From: Streptomyces olivochromogenes
GTDB taxonomy: Bacteria; Actinomycetota; Actinomycetes; Streptomycetales; Streptomycetaceae
Length of the DNA stretch: 64,000 bases
Direction of reading: 5' to 3'
Assembly: GCF_001514115.1 (NCBI RefSeq)
Contig: NZ_KQ948456.1
Coordinates: 124,001 to 188,000 of the forward strand
Shown: piece by piece, positions 44,696 to 52,621 of the stretch
Layout of the letters: the number at the start of each line of letters is the position of its first letter
How positions within the stretch are numbered: position 1 is the first letter of the stretch
Made by a program: the position numbers and the translations under genes
Notes under the pieces: generated by a model
Databases searched by the model: none
The model's input: only the letters and a program-made list of their open reading frames with translations
What the model was told of the DNA's origin: nothing

Positions 44696-45679
44696 CTAGG
44701 CGGCTTCCGTCTCCGCCCGCAGCGCGATCTCGTGCAGCTTCCTCAGGCGTTCGCGGTTCTGCTCGTCCATGGGGGCGTACGTCACCATGCGCGCGCCCAT
44801 GTCGGGGGCCAGCCACAGGTCGATGTGGTCGAGGGTGAGCGGCCCGACGTACGGGTTCAGGAACTGCTTGGTCTTGCTGGGCACGCCGCCGAACACCTCG
44901 TACCGCTCCCAGATCTCACGGAACTCCGCCGACTCCGTCCGCAGCCGCTTGACCAGCATCTTCCAGGCGGGCTCGCCGAGATGGCCGGCCATCGAGCCGC
45001 GCAGCTTGGCCGCCATCATGCGCATGGTCTCGTCCAGGAGCACGATCGACTCGCGCCACTCCGGGTGGGTGTAGACGAGGACCATGCAGTTGCGGTCCTC
45101 GGGCGGTACGGCGTCGAGGTCGCGCATCATCAGCCGGGCGTACGTGCGGTTGTACGCCAGGATGTCGTAGCGGCTGTTCTGGATGCAGGCCGGGACTGGC
45201 TCCAGCTGGGTCAGCACCTCTAGCAGGGCCGGGGTGATGGTCGGGCACCGCGCGGCGGGCGTGGGGTCGACGGCTCCGGCCAGCCGGAAGAGGTGGGCGC
45301 GCTCGCTGGAGTCGAGCAGCAGGGTGCGGGCCAGGGCGTCGAGAACCTGTTCGGAGACCTGGATGTCGCGGGCCTGTTCCAACCAGGTGTACCAGGTGAC
45401 GCCGACGGCGGAGAGCTGCGCGACCTCCTCGCGGCGCAGGCCCGGCGTGCGCCGGCGGCGGCCACGGGGCAGTCCGACCTGCTCCGGCGTGATGCGCTCA
45501 CGGCGGTTGCGCAGGAAGGTGGCGAGCTCGTGCCGCCGGATCTCGCTGCCGCGGGGGGCGGCGGTGCCGTGCGGCTCGGGGTCCACCGGCCGGGGAGAAG
45601 TCACGGACACAGCCCGCTGAGCAGGGTCCATGGCCTCCACGGCCCGGGGAACGGTGCTCTCCTGCGTCATCGTCGTCAT
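44696..45679 (-). CDS. XRE family regulator with MmyB-like ligand domain
   Basis: This 327-residue regulator has a variable N-terminus, then an XRE helix-turn-helix (LATFLRNRRERITPEQVGLP, then LRREEVAQLSAVGVTWYTWLEQARDIQVSEQVLDALARTL) and an MmyB-like PAS-fold domain (PVPACIQNSRYDILAYNRTYARLM, WRESIVLLDETMRMM, FLNPYVGPLTLDHIDLWLAPDMGARMVTYAP). Such regulators in actinomycetes are often divergent from an enzyme or exporter gene and may bind fatty acids. Here the divergent gene is an MFS exporter, with palindromes between them. Confidence 0.9.
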   Translation of the reverse strand: MTTMTQESTVPRAVEAMDPAQRAVSVTSPRPVDPEPHGTAAPRGSEIRRHELATFLRNRRERITPEQVGLPRGRRRRTPGLRREEVAQLSAVGVTWYTWLEQARDIQVSEQVLDALARTLLLDSSERAHLFRLAGAVDPTPAARCPTITPALLEVLTQLEPVPACIQNSRYDILAYNRTYARLMMRDLDAVPPEDRNCMVLVYTHPEWRESIVLLDETMRMMAAKLRGSMAGHLGEPAWKMLVKRLRTESAEFREIWERYEVFGGVPSKTKQFLNPYVGPLTLDHIDLWLAPDMGARMVTYAPMDEQNRERLRKLHEIALRAETEAA

Positions 45680-45714
45680 GCCTCCAGCCTGCCGGTCGCC
45701 GGAACCTGTTGCCA

Positions 45715-45753
45715 GGTAGTGCTTCTACCAGGATAAGGACACTCTGGTACCAG
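45715..45753. promoter_or_regulatory. Operator-like palindromes between XRE regulator and MFS gene
   Basis: GGTAG-TGCTT-CTACC (45715-45729) and the perfect palindrome CTGGTACCAG (45744-45753) lie 15 bases apart in the 101-bp divergent promoter region. Both share a GGTA/TACC core. They are the likely binding sites of the XRE-MmyB protein. Confidence 0.5.
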
Positions 45754-45780
45754 TCTGAGGTCAGGAGAAGTCTGGAGGAC

Positions 45781-47211
45781 GTGACCGAAACCGGAACCCT
45801 CAGGACTCCAGTCCGCTCGCCCTCCGCAGCACCCGTGCTCAGCGGCCTCGGCCTCTTCACCGTGCTGCTCGGAGCGGCACTGCCCCTCATCGACTTCTTC
45901 ATCGTCAACGTAGCCCTCCCGACCATCGGCCGGGACCTGAACGCGAGCGAAGCCGTCCTCGAACTCGTCGTCGCCGGGTACGGAGTCGCGTACGCCGTCC
46001 TGCTCGTCCTGGGCGGCCGCCTCGGCGACCTCTTCGGGCGACGCCAGTTCTTCCTCGGCGGCATGGCGGCCTTCGGCCTGACCTCCCTGGCGTGCGGGCT
46101 CGCGCCCAGCGCCTGGACGCTGGTGGCGGCGCGCGTGGCGCAGGGCGCGGCGTCCGCGGCGATGCTCCCGCAGGTGCTCGCCACCATCCAGGCGGCGACG
46201 GCGGGCCCGCGCCGCGCCAAGGCCATGGGCCTGTACGGGGCCACGGCCGGTCTGTCCATGGTGGCCGGACAGATACTCGGCGGCCTGCTCGTCGCGGCGG
46301 ACATCGCGGGCACCGGCTGGCGCGCGGTGTTCCTCGTGAACGTGCCCGTCGTGATCCTCGGCCTGATCCTGGCCACGCGCGCCGTCCCCGAGACCCGCTC
46401 GCAGCACCCGGAGCCGATCGACACCCCCGGCACGGTGCTGCTCGCCGTGTCCCTTCTCGCGCTCCTGGCCCCGCTCACCGAGGGCAGGGCGGCGGGCTGG
46501 CCCCTGTGGACCTGGCTGTCGCTGGCGCTGTTCCCCCTCGCGGCCGCGGCGTTCTACTTCGTCGAGCGCCGGGAGGACCGCCAGGGCCGTACGCCCCTGG
46601 TGCCGCCGAGCCTGTTCGCGCTGACCTCGCTCCGCCGGGGCCTGATCATGATCGTGCCGTTCTCGATCGGCTTCAGCGGCTTCATGTTCGTGATAGCGGT
46701 GGCGCTGCAGCGGGGTGCGGGCCTCGGCCCGGTCCCGGCGGGCCTGGCCCTGGCGCCGATGGCCGCGGTCTTCTTCGTCGTCTCCCTCTGCGGCCCCCGG
46801 CTGATCGCCCGCTACGGCACCCGGGTCGTCACGGCGGGCGGGCTGATCCAGGCGGTGGGCGTGGCCCTCATCGCGCTGGCCGCCTGGCGGTCCTGGCCGG
46901 ACCTGGGCGTGTGGCAACTGCTGCCGGGCGCGGCGGTCGCGGGCGCGGGCCAGGCGCTCCAGCTCCCCGTCCTGATCCGGATCATCCTCTCCGAGGTGCC
47001 GTCCGCGCGGGCCGGCGTCGGCAGTGGCGTCATGGCCACCACCCAGCAGTCGGCCCTCGCCGTCGGCGTCGCCACCCTGGGCACCCTCTTCCTGTCCCTC
47101 GCCTCCAGCGACGGCATGCGGGACGCCCTCGTCACCACCCTCCTGGTCCAACTGGCGGGCGTGGCCCTGACGACGGCCCTGAGCCTGCGGCTGCCGCGCA
47201 CGATCAGCTGA
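45781..47211 (+). CDS. MFS transporter (DHA2-type) regulated by divergent XRE protein
   Basis: This 476-residue MFS exporter has about 14 helices: LPLIDFFIVNVALPTIGRDLNAS, GYGVAYAVLLVLGGRLGDLFGRRQFF and TGWRAVFLVNVPVVILGLILATRAVPETR. It likely exports a toxic compound. GTG 45781 follows GGAGGAC at a good distance; the frame further upstream would run through the palindromes and is rejected. Divergent arrangement with the XRE-MmyB gene suggests ligand-induced expression. Confidence 0.9.
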   Translation: MTETGTLRTPVRSPSAAPVLSGLGLFTVLLGAALPLIDFFIVNVALPTIGRDLNASEAVLELVVAGYGVAYAVLLVLGGRLGDLFGRRQFFLGGMAAFGLTSLACGLAPSAWTLVAARVAQGAASAAMLPQVLATIQAATAGPRRAKAMGLYGATAGLSMVAGQILGGLLVAADIAGTGWRAVFLVNVPVVILGLILATRAVPETRSQHPEPIDTPGTVLLAVSLLALLAPLTEGRAAGWPLWTWLSLALFPLAAAAFYFVERREDRQGRTPLVPPSLFALTSLRRGLIMIVPFSIGFSGFMFVIAVALQRGAGLGPVPAGLALAPMAAVFFVVSLCGPRLIARYGTRVVTAGGLIQAVGVALIALAAWRSWPDLGVWQLLPGAAVAGAGQALQLPVLIRIILSEVPSARAGVGSGVMATTQQSALAVGVATLGTLFLSLASSDGMRDALVTTLLVQLAGVALTTALSLRLPRTIS

Positions 47212-47263
47212 GCTGTGGGTGCGGTTGAACCAGTTGGAGCATCCGTTGAGTTCGCGGACGCGT

Positions 47264-47293
47264 GCAACCCTGGGCGCCCCGGGTTCCGTGTAG
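47264..47293 (+). promoter_or_regulatory. Candidate ECF-type promoter
   Basis: GCAACC (47264-47269) and CGTGTAG (47287-47293) are 17 bases apart, about 76 bases before the ECF sigma factor gene. The AAC / CGT pairing is the general form of ECF promoters, which are often autoregulated. Low certainty without mapping. Confidence 0.35.
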
Positions 47294-47368
47294 GGCGTAG
47301 CGAGACGCGGACCCGGGTCGGCCCGGGCCCAACGCAGCCGACACCTGGAGCATGAGACGAGGAAGAGC

Positions 47369-47884
47369 GTGACCGATCATCCCCGCGAGACCGACTTCCG
47401 TGCCTGGGTGCTTGAGCATCGAACGCGCCTGCGTACGACGGCGTTTCTGCTCTGCGGTGACTGGTACCTCGCCGATGACCTCGTGCAGGACGCGCTCGGA
47501 CGGCTCTACTCCAGGTGGGGCAAGGTGGTGGCAGCCGGTGATCCGCGCGCGTACGTCCGTCGGATCCTGTGCAATCTCCACACCGACTACCGGCGTCGAC
47601 CGGCCAGACGTGAGATCAGCGAGGCGGATGTGAGCACGTTGCGCTCACCCCCGCAGACCAGCATGGACGAGCGTGACGACGATCTGATCGCCGCCCTGCT
47701 GACGATCCCGGCCGGCCAGCGGACCGTGCTCGTCCTGCGCTTCTTCGAGGATCTGTCCGTCGAGCAGACCGCGGCCCTGCTCAAGACGAGTCCGGGCAAC
47801 GTCAAGAGCCAGACAAGCCGCGGCCTGGAGGCTCTGCGCTCCGCGCTCCGGACACAACCGACCAAGATCGAGGGAGCATCGTGA
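47369..47884 (+). CDS. ECF RNA polymerase sigma factor, SigE-like family
   Basis: This 171-residue sigma factor has only regions 2 and 4. Region 2 reads FLLCGDWYLADDLVQDALGRLYSRWGKVVAAGDPRAYVRRILCNLHTDYRRR, and region 4 reads LLTIPAGQRTVLVLRFFEDLSVEQTAALLKTSPGNVKSQTSRGLEALR. GAGGAA precedes GTG 47369. Its stop overlaps the start of a membrane protein gene (GTGA), the usual arrangement of an ECF sigma factor with its control protein. The signal is unknown. Confidence 0.92.
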   Translation: MTDHPRETDFRAWVLEHRTRLRTTAFLLCGDWYLADDLVQDALGRLYSRWGKVVAAGDPRAYVRRILCNLHTDYRRRPARREISEADVSTLRSPPQTSMDERDDDLIAALLTIPAGQRTVLVLRFFEDLSVEQTAALLKTSPGNVKSQTSRGLEALRSALRTQPTKIEGAS

Positions 47885-48765
47885 ATCCTGACAAGACGCC
47901 AGAAGAACTCGCCTCGCGTATCGCGTCCATCAGCATCAGTGCTCCTGCCGACCGCGTCGACATCGACGAGGTGGTCCGCGTGGGGACGAGGCGGCGCTGG
48001 CGTCGACGGCTCGCCGTCGCCGGCGTGTTCGCCTGCGTCGTGGCCGTCGCCGGATCGGTGGCCGTCGCGACGCAGGGGGACCACGGCAGGAGCAACACCA
48101 TGGCTACTCCCAGCTTCCGCAGCGCGGCCCTGACCGCCGAAGGCCTCGGCGGGCGATGGATCGCTGTCCGGATCGACGGTCGCGACGTCTCGTCGTGGCG
48201 CGACGTCAGTGGCATGCCGGCGAACGTCATCATCGGCGCCGACGGGGCACCGAACGCATGGCAGGTGAACAGGGCCTGCGGCCCGCTGGCCGGCGGCAGC
48301 TTCACTCTGCATGCGGACGGCTCGTTCACCGCCGTGTCGCCGCCGCCGCAGTTCCAGCCCTGCCCGATGCTCACCACGCCTCCTCCCGACCTCCTGGACG
48401 CGGTCGCGCGTACCGCTTACGTCGCCGTGGACGAGCCGGGTGACTCGGCCGCCCGAACGCTGCGGTTCCTGGACAGTCACCACCGGCTCATCGCACTGTG
48501 GCGCGAGGACACCACGACGACGTCAGGCGCCGCCGTGTGCAAGAAGGCACTCGGACGCAAGTCCACCTCCGACGGCACCTTCACCACCGTCGAGCGGGTC
48601 CGCGCGAAGCACCTGGCCGCGACGAACGCCAAGCCCGAGGACGTTCTGCCCGACGTTCCCGGCGGCACCGTCGCCGTCTACTGCTCGACCACCGAGACAG
48701 GTTCGCCCGTCAGGTACGCGGTCACGGCCGACGGCCACAAGGTGCGGCTCAGCCCGGCCAAGTAG
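47881..48765 (+). CDS. Membrane protein co-translated with ECF sigma factor
   Basis: This 294-residue protein has a cytoplasmic N-terminus of about 45 residues (ELASRIASISISAPADRVDIDEVVRVG), a basic stop (RRRWRRR), one membrane helix (LAVAGVFACVVAVAGSVAVAT) and a long outside domain with GGRWIAVRIDGRDVSSWRDVSG, a META/HslJ-like beta region and four cysteines. No zinc-binding anti-sigma motif (HxxxCxxC) is present, so it may regulate the sigma factor in another way or be its main target. Its GTG overlaps the sigma gene by four bases. Confidence 0.75.
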   Translation: MNPDKTPEELASRIASISISAPADRVDIDEVVRVGTRRRWRRRLAVAGVFACVVAVAGSVAVATQGDHGRSNTMATPSFRSAALTAEGLGGRWIAVRIDGRDVSSWRDVSGMPANVIIGADGAPNAWQVNRACGPLAGGSFTLHADGSFTAVSPPPQFQPCPMLTTPPPDLLDAVARTAYVAVDEPGDSAARTLRFLDSHHRLIALWREDTTTTSGAAVCKKALGRKSTSDGTFTTVERVRAKHLAATNAKPEDVLPDVPGGTVAVYCSTTETGSPVRYAVTADGHKVRLSPAK

Positions 48766-48810
48766 CCGGCCGCGCGCGAGTTTCGCCCACTCGCGAGTTT
48801 CGCCCACTCG

Positions 48811-48852
48811 CGGGTGTCGCCGGGAGCACACGGCGGCTCCCGGCGACACCCG
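48811..48852. terminator. 17-bp perfect-stem bidirectional terminator
   Basis: A perfect stem runs from CGGGTGTCGCCGGGAGC (48811-48827) to its complement (48836-48852) across an eight-base loop. It lies between convergent genes ending at 48765 and 48870. Just before it is a direct repeat of CGCGAGTTTCGCCCACT (about 48775-48810). Confidence 0.9.
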
Positions 48853-48869
48853 GTACGGCTGGCCCGACG

Positions 48870-49982
48870 CTAGGAGCAGCGCTTCCAGGTCTGGTAGAAC
48901 GCGGTCGAGCTGGAGCGGGTGTCGGTGAACATGGCGGCACCGGACGCGGCGCCGTTGGTGGTCAGCTTCACCTCGGTGGTCGGCAGCGCGAAGAGGTTCT
49001 TGGAGGTGCTGCCGTACCTGGCACCGGCGGCGCTGAGCGTCTGCCGGCTGAACTTACGCAGTTTGAAACCGAGCGGCCGTTCCGTGATGTAGTCCGCGGT
49101 CGTCCCGTCGTAGTACGACGAAAGACCGGACACGGTGACGGGTGTCCAGCCGGATCCGGCGGTCCGGTCGTACCAGTGGAACACGACCTTTCCGGAGCTG
49201 TAGGTCATGTACTGCGAGATGACGTGCCCGGTCTTCGTCGTGTGCCCGATATAGACGGGCGGGTTCGGGTGCGCGGGGTTGAGGTACTCGTACCACAGCG
49301 AGGCACCCTGGGTGGCCGTGGTCGACGAGCCCGAGACGAAGCCCTGCTGGATCAGCTTGCCGGTGTGCCAGCCACCGACGCCGATCCACGGGGCTGCCAC
49401 CGCGGTGCTGTTGGAACCGCAACTCGCGGAGTAGGTGGGGATGTTCTGATCGTCGTAGACCTCGTTGTAGTTGGAGTGGCCGGTGGCGACATAGCCACCC
49501 CAGTTACTGCTGTAGGCGAATCGCAGTGCCGACCTGCCGGACGGCCCCAGGCACGGCACCGACGGGATGGTCTCGCGGTACCCGTTGTACTTCGCCCGCC
49601 ATGCCGCCAGCGCCTTCGCGTTGTTCGGGGCGTCGAAGCCGTAGGCCCGCGCCGCCGCGGGCGGCGCTGTCTGCGGCCGGAACCCCTGGGGCGGAACGAT
49701 CGTCGTCATGGTCGCGCCGCCCGGCAGACGGTAGGTCAACTCCTTCCCCGCTGCGGCTCGTACGGCTTGAGCAGCCGACGCGGACACGGTCTTCCCGTCC
49801 GCCCCGACGAGACGCGTCTGCGTGGCGCTGAGAGTTCTGCACCCCTTGGCCGGCGCGGAATCGGCCCCCGGTGCGGCGTTCGCGGGCGTCGCGACAAAAG
49901 CGGCGGCCGCGACCACCATCGAGCTTGCGACAACTAAGACTTTCCGGACACGAGAGCTTGCAGTTGCCCGAGAGGGCTTCAT
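48870..49982 (-). CDS. Secreted G1-family (glutamic) peptidase-like protein
   Basis: This 370-residue secreted protein has a signal peptide (VRKVLVVASSMVVAAAAFVATPANA), a Gln/Ala-rich linker and a beta-sandwich domain with SSNWGGYVATG, SCGSNSTAVAAPWIGVGGW and ASLWYEYLNPAHPNPPVYIG. WYEY matches the region holding the catalytic Glu of eqolisins such as scytalidoglutamic peptidase; the catalytic Gln is harder to place (QNIPTY is one candidate). If active, it would cleave proteins at acid pH outside the cell. AAGGAG lies five bases before ATG 49982. Two cysteine-containing loops suggest disulfides. Confidence 0.75.
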   Translation of the reverse strand: MKPSRATASSRVRKVLVVASSMVVAAAAFVATPANAAPGADSAPAKGCRTLSATQTRLVGADGKTVSASAAQAVRAAAGKELTYRLPGGATMTTIVPPQGFRPQTAPPAAARAYGFDAPNNAKALAAWRAKYNGYRETIPSVPCLGPSGRSALRFAYSSNWGGYVATGHSNYNEVYDDQNIPTYSASCGSNSTAVAAPWIGVGGWHTGKLIQQGFVSGSSTTATQGASLWYEYLNPAHPNPPVYIGHTTKTGHVISQYMTYSSGKVVFHWYDRTAGSGWTPVTVSGLSSYYDGTTADYITERPLGFKLRKFSRQTLSAAGARYGSTSKNLFALPTTEVKLTTNGAASGAAMFTDTRSSSTAFYQTWKRCS

Positions 49983-50417
49983 GTTGCTCCTTCGGTGTAG
50001 GAAGAGAACACCAGCGGCCGGGGCGCCTGCGCGCCGCACTCGCTCGCCGATGTCGACAGGGACCAGCCCGGCGTGACACACGCACCCTCGGCCGCAGCCG
50101 TGCGTGTCGTCTTGGCGCTGGTGGCCGAACCGCCGATGGCGGTCACGACCTAATGGCTGGAATCCCTGCGGTCCCGAAGCCCATACCGACGATGAACAGA
50201 CTGTTCACGCCACCCAACCCCCGTCGTGTGCATGAAACTTGCCGCACTCGTGTGACTCGTCGGAGTCGTGCGGTGGATGCATCCTATGAAGCGGCAGGGA
50301 AAACACATGGCCGCCTTTAGTAAACTTGTTCCCATCTTTCCCCGGGCGAGGCACATGTCCGTCGACGCCCGTCACCCACTTCGGCACCGTCCGCCCCACC
50401 GCCATGGCTACGGCTTC
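49983..50417. other. 435-bp gene-free region with palindromes
   Basis: This stretch lies between the G1 peptidase start and the VOC gene stop, both leftward. It contains TGAACAGACTGTTCA (50193-50207), a perfect 7-1-7 palindrome, a bulged hairpin CCGCAC...GTGCGG (50242-50273), and an AT-richer segment TTTAGTAAACTTGTT (50315-50330). A TAGGAT hexamer reads on the minus strand at 50286-50281, but no matching -35 is visible. It most likely carries the G1 peptidase promoter. Confidence 0.5.
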
Positions 50418-50798
50418 TCAGTGCCGGACCAGACAGAAGGGATGTCCTGCCGGATCGGCGTAGATGTGCCAGCCCCGCCCGTCGGAGACGTCGAGCGGTG
50501 TCGCACCCAGAGCCAGGACCTGTTCCCGCGCCCCGTCCAGATCGGGGACGCTGAAGTCCAGGTGGAACTGCTGGGGGCGGGCGGGATCGGGCCACTGCGG
50601 AGGCCGGTACTCCGTGGCCGGCACTCGCTGGAAGGCGAGCACGAGACCGGACGGCGTGTGCAACGTCGACCAGGTCTCGCCGAGTGCCCAGCGCGGGTCG
50701 GGCCGGTTGACGGTGCCGCCGAGCAAGGCCTCGTAGAACTCGGCGAGTCGGAGCGGCTCGGGGCAGTCCAGCACCACGCACTGCAGTTCGGCGATCAC
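50418..50798 (-). CDS. VOC family (glyoxalase-like) protein
   Basis: This 126-residue single-chain VOC protein with two beta-alpha-beta-beta-beta halves reads LQCVVLDCPEPLRLAEFYEALLGG at the start, then WSTLHTPSGLVLAFQRV, FHLDFSVPDLDGAREQVLALGA and YADPAGHPFCLV. The His/Glu metal ligands of classical glyoxalases are only partly present, so it may be a binding protein or a resistance-type member. The GTG start is 14 bases after the stop of the upstream substrate-binding protein gene, forming a likely operon. Confidence 0.85.
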   Translation of the reverse strand: MIAELQCVVLDCPEPLRLAEFYEALLGGTVNRPDPRWALGETWSTLHTPSGLVLAFQRVPATEYRPPQWPDPARPQQFHLDFSVPDLDGAREQVLALGATPLDVSDGRGWHIYADPAGHPFCLVRH

Positions 50799-50812
50799 GT
50801 GCCGATCCTAGG

Positions 50813-51547
50813 TCAGCTCCCAGGGCGGGCGAGCGGGGCGGCCAGGGTCTCCGGCTGGTGGGCGCGGCGTAGGGCGTTCGCGACGAAACCGTTCGCCTTC
50901 AGTTCCTCGACGAGGTCGTGGAGGAAGCGGACGGTCTCGGGGTGGCGGGTCCTCGTCGTGCCGACCGCTTGGCGGATCTGCATGAACCGGTCCTCGATCA
51001 GGCGGAGTTCGGGGTGTGCCGCGACGAACTCGGTCATCGGCTGCCTGATCCCGGCCGCGACCTCCAGCCCCTCGGCCCCGAACGCCTCGACGCCGTCCTC
51101 CCCGCGCACCACGCTCGCGTGCCGAAGCGTGCGGGAGAGGAAGAGGTCGTAGGCGGACCCGCGCTTCACACCGATCCGTACGCCGGGACGGTCGACCTCG
51201 GCGACGGTCGTCAGGTCCGAGTCACGGGGGACGGCGTACACGCCCTCGATCACGACGTACGGCGCCGTGAACGCGACCTCGGCCTCCCGCGCGGGCTCGA
51301 CGGCCAGGAAGCACAGATCGGCACGGCCCTCTGCCATCGCCTCGTACGACTTGCGGGCCGCGTCGAAGCAGAGGAGTTCCACGGGGACGTCGAGGCGGGC
51401 GGCGATCTCCCGCGCGAGGTCGACGGTGATGCCGGCCGGAGCCTCCGGTGTGCCCTGGGCCAGCACCGGATTGCCCAGGTTGATCGAGGCCCGCAGGGTG
51501 CCGTGGGGCGCGAGGTCCTTGGCGATGGCGGGAGTTCCGGTCGTCAT
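50813..51547 (-). CDS. Solute-binding (SBP family 3) domain protein without signal
   Basis: This 244-residue type II periplasmic-binding-fold protein has GTLRASINLGNPVLAQ, GITVDLAREIAARLDVPVELL, GRADLCFLAVEPAREAEVAFTAPYVVIEGVYAV and VRIGVKRGSAYDLFLSRTL. It resembles amino-acid-binding lobes, but no signal peptide or lipobox is visible and no ABC permease is adjacent. It therefore probably acts in the cytoplasm as a ligand-binding or enzyme-like domain (arogenate/cyclohexadienyl dehydratase-like fold). It is followed by the VOC gene. Confidence 0.75.
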   Translation of the reverse strand: MTTGTPAIAKDLAPHGTLRASINLGNPVLAQGTPEAPAGITVDLAREIAARLDVPVELLCFDAARKSYEAMAEGRADLCFLAVEPAREAEVAFTAPYVVIEGVYAVPRDSDLTTVAEVDRPGVRIGVKRGSAYDLFLSRTLRHASVVRGEDGVEAFGAEGLEVAAGIRQPMTEFVAAHPELRLIEDRFMQIRQAVGTTRTRHPETVRFLHDLVEELKANGFVANALRRAHQPETLAAPLARPGS

Positions 51548-51744
51548 GAGCGGAGTCTAGATCGGGGGGTTCGGCAGCGCGCAGGGTGGGCGGGCGGCGA
51601 CGGATCGTGATCGCGTACGACCACGCGGTGAACTCGCGGCCGAAGAACCCCCGTTGATCTTCCCGATGCTGCACACTCCTTGCTGCGAAAGGCTTGCCGC
51701 CAACGCCTTGCCGGGCAAGCGGAGCGGTAACACCTGGAGGTGTC

Positions 51745-51951
51745 ATGCTGCAGATCAACACGAGCAAGGTAAGCCGCTGGGACCAGCACGGCCGCGAGCA
51801 CGTCGTCCATGTCCAGCGCACCGGTGTACAGCGCACGATCAGATGCGACACCTGCGGCTGGCGCAAGGGCGCGCAGTTCCTGCCGTGGCTGAAGGCGGAG
51901 GAACACCTCGCCGAGGCGCATCAGGCGACGGTGGACCCGACGGAGGGATAG
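51745..51951 (+). CDS. Small zinc-finger-like protein (68 aa)
   Basis: This 68-residue protein, MLQINTSKVSRWDQHG onward, contains RCDTCGW (CxxC) and HLAEAH (HxxxxH), a C2H2-like zinc ligand set within 30 residues, plus basic and aromatic residues (GREHVVHVQRTGVQRTIR). TGGAGGTG lies just before the ATG, the best ribosome site in its neighbourhood. It sits alone on the plus strand between minus-strand genes. I do not recognise the family; a nucleic-acid- or protein-binding role is inferred from the fold. Confidence 0.6.
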   Translation: MLQINTSKVSRWDQHGREHVVHVQRTGVQRTIRCDTCGWRKGAQFLPWLKAEEHLAEAHQATVDPTEG

Positions 51952-51989
51952 TCCTCCACCGGGTCCACCGGTCCGCCGGGACCGGGGAT

Positions 51990-52595
51990 TCAGTCGATAC
52001 GGCGGCGCAGTCCGCGCAGGACGAGGGTGACGACGGTCGTGAACTCGGCCTCGATGCCCGGCTGTTCCCACTCGTGGGCGTAGGCGGGGTCGTGGAAACG
52101 GTTCGTGGCGTGGAAGACGGCGCGGGCCGTCGCGACGGAGTCGCCGTCCACGGTCATGAAGTCGCCCTCCATCACGCCGCGATGAATGATGTCCGAGAGC
52201 TGGTCGACCAGCTCGGCGACATGCTCATCGACCACCGCGCTCGCCTCGTCGAGCAGCACCGAGTACGTGGCGAACAGCTCGGGATCGTCACCCGCCTTGT
52301 GCCGCTTTGCGGTGAACAGCGTCGCCAGCCAGTGCTCGAGCGCCTCCGGGGGCGGCGAGGACGACGGCCTGGCGATCTCCGCGAGTATCTGCGACGTACG
52401 GTCCAGCCAGCGCTTCGTGACCGCCTCCCGCAGCGCCGCCTTCGTACGGAAGTGACGGTAGACGCTGCCGTGGCTCACGCCGAGCGCGCGGGCCACGTCC
52501 ACCACGGTGGCCTTCGCGGGGCCGTGGCGGCGCAGCGCCTCCTCGGTCGCCTCGAGGATGCGCTCGGCGGTCAGTGCTTCGGTGGTCGGTGCCAT
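51990..52595 (-). CDS. TetR family transcriptional regulator
   Basis: This 201-residue TetR protein has an N-terminal helix-turn-helix (ALRRHGPAKATVVDVARALGVSHGSVYRHFRTKAALREAVTKRWL) and a ligand domain with HWLATLFTAKRHKAGDDPELFATYSVLL. ATG 52595 begins MAPTTEALTAER; the frame upstream has no coding bias. It is 26 bases downstream of the aldo-keto reductase gene on the same strand, so both share a transcript. The array of GACAGAT/ATCTGTC motifs before the reductase is its likely operator. Confidence 0.9.
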   Translation of the reverse strand: MAPTTEALTAERILEATEEALRRHGPAKATVVDVARALGVSHGSVYRHFRTKAALREAVTKRWLDRTSQILAEIARPSSSPPPEALEHWLATLFTAKRHKAGDDPELFATYSVLLDEASAVVDEHVAELVDQLSDIIHRGVMEGDFMTVDGDSVATARAVFHATNRFHDPAYAHEWEQPGIEAEFTTVVTLVLRGLRRRID

Positions 52596-52621
52596 GTCGA
52601 AAACCGTACCTGGCGGCACTG

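Noticed and set aside
45676..47151. 491-codon minus-strand frame opposite the second MFS gene
   Set aside because: Antisense to a clear 14-helix transporter; the translation is Gln/Gly/Arg-rich without hydrophobic or domain features.
49054..49422. Alternative minus-strand frame within the G1 peptidase gene
   Set aside because: Shifted-frame shadow; the signal peptide and conserved WGGYVA / WYEY blocks are in the longer frame.
50193..50207. LexA (SOS) box
   Set aside because: GAAC and GTTC are separated by five bases rather than the four of the actinobacterial LexA site, and no repair gene follows.
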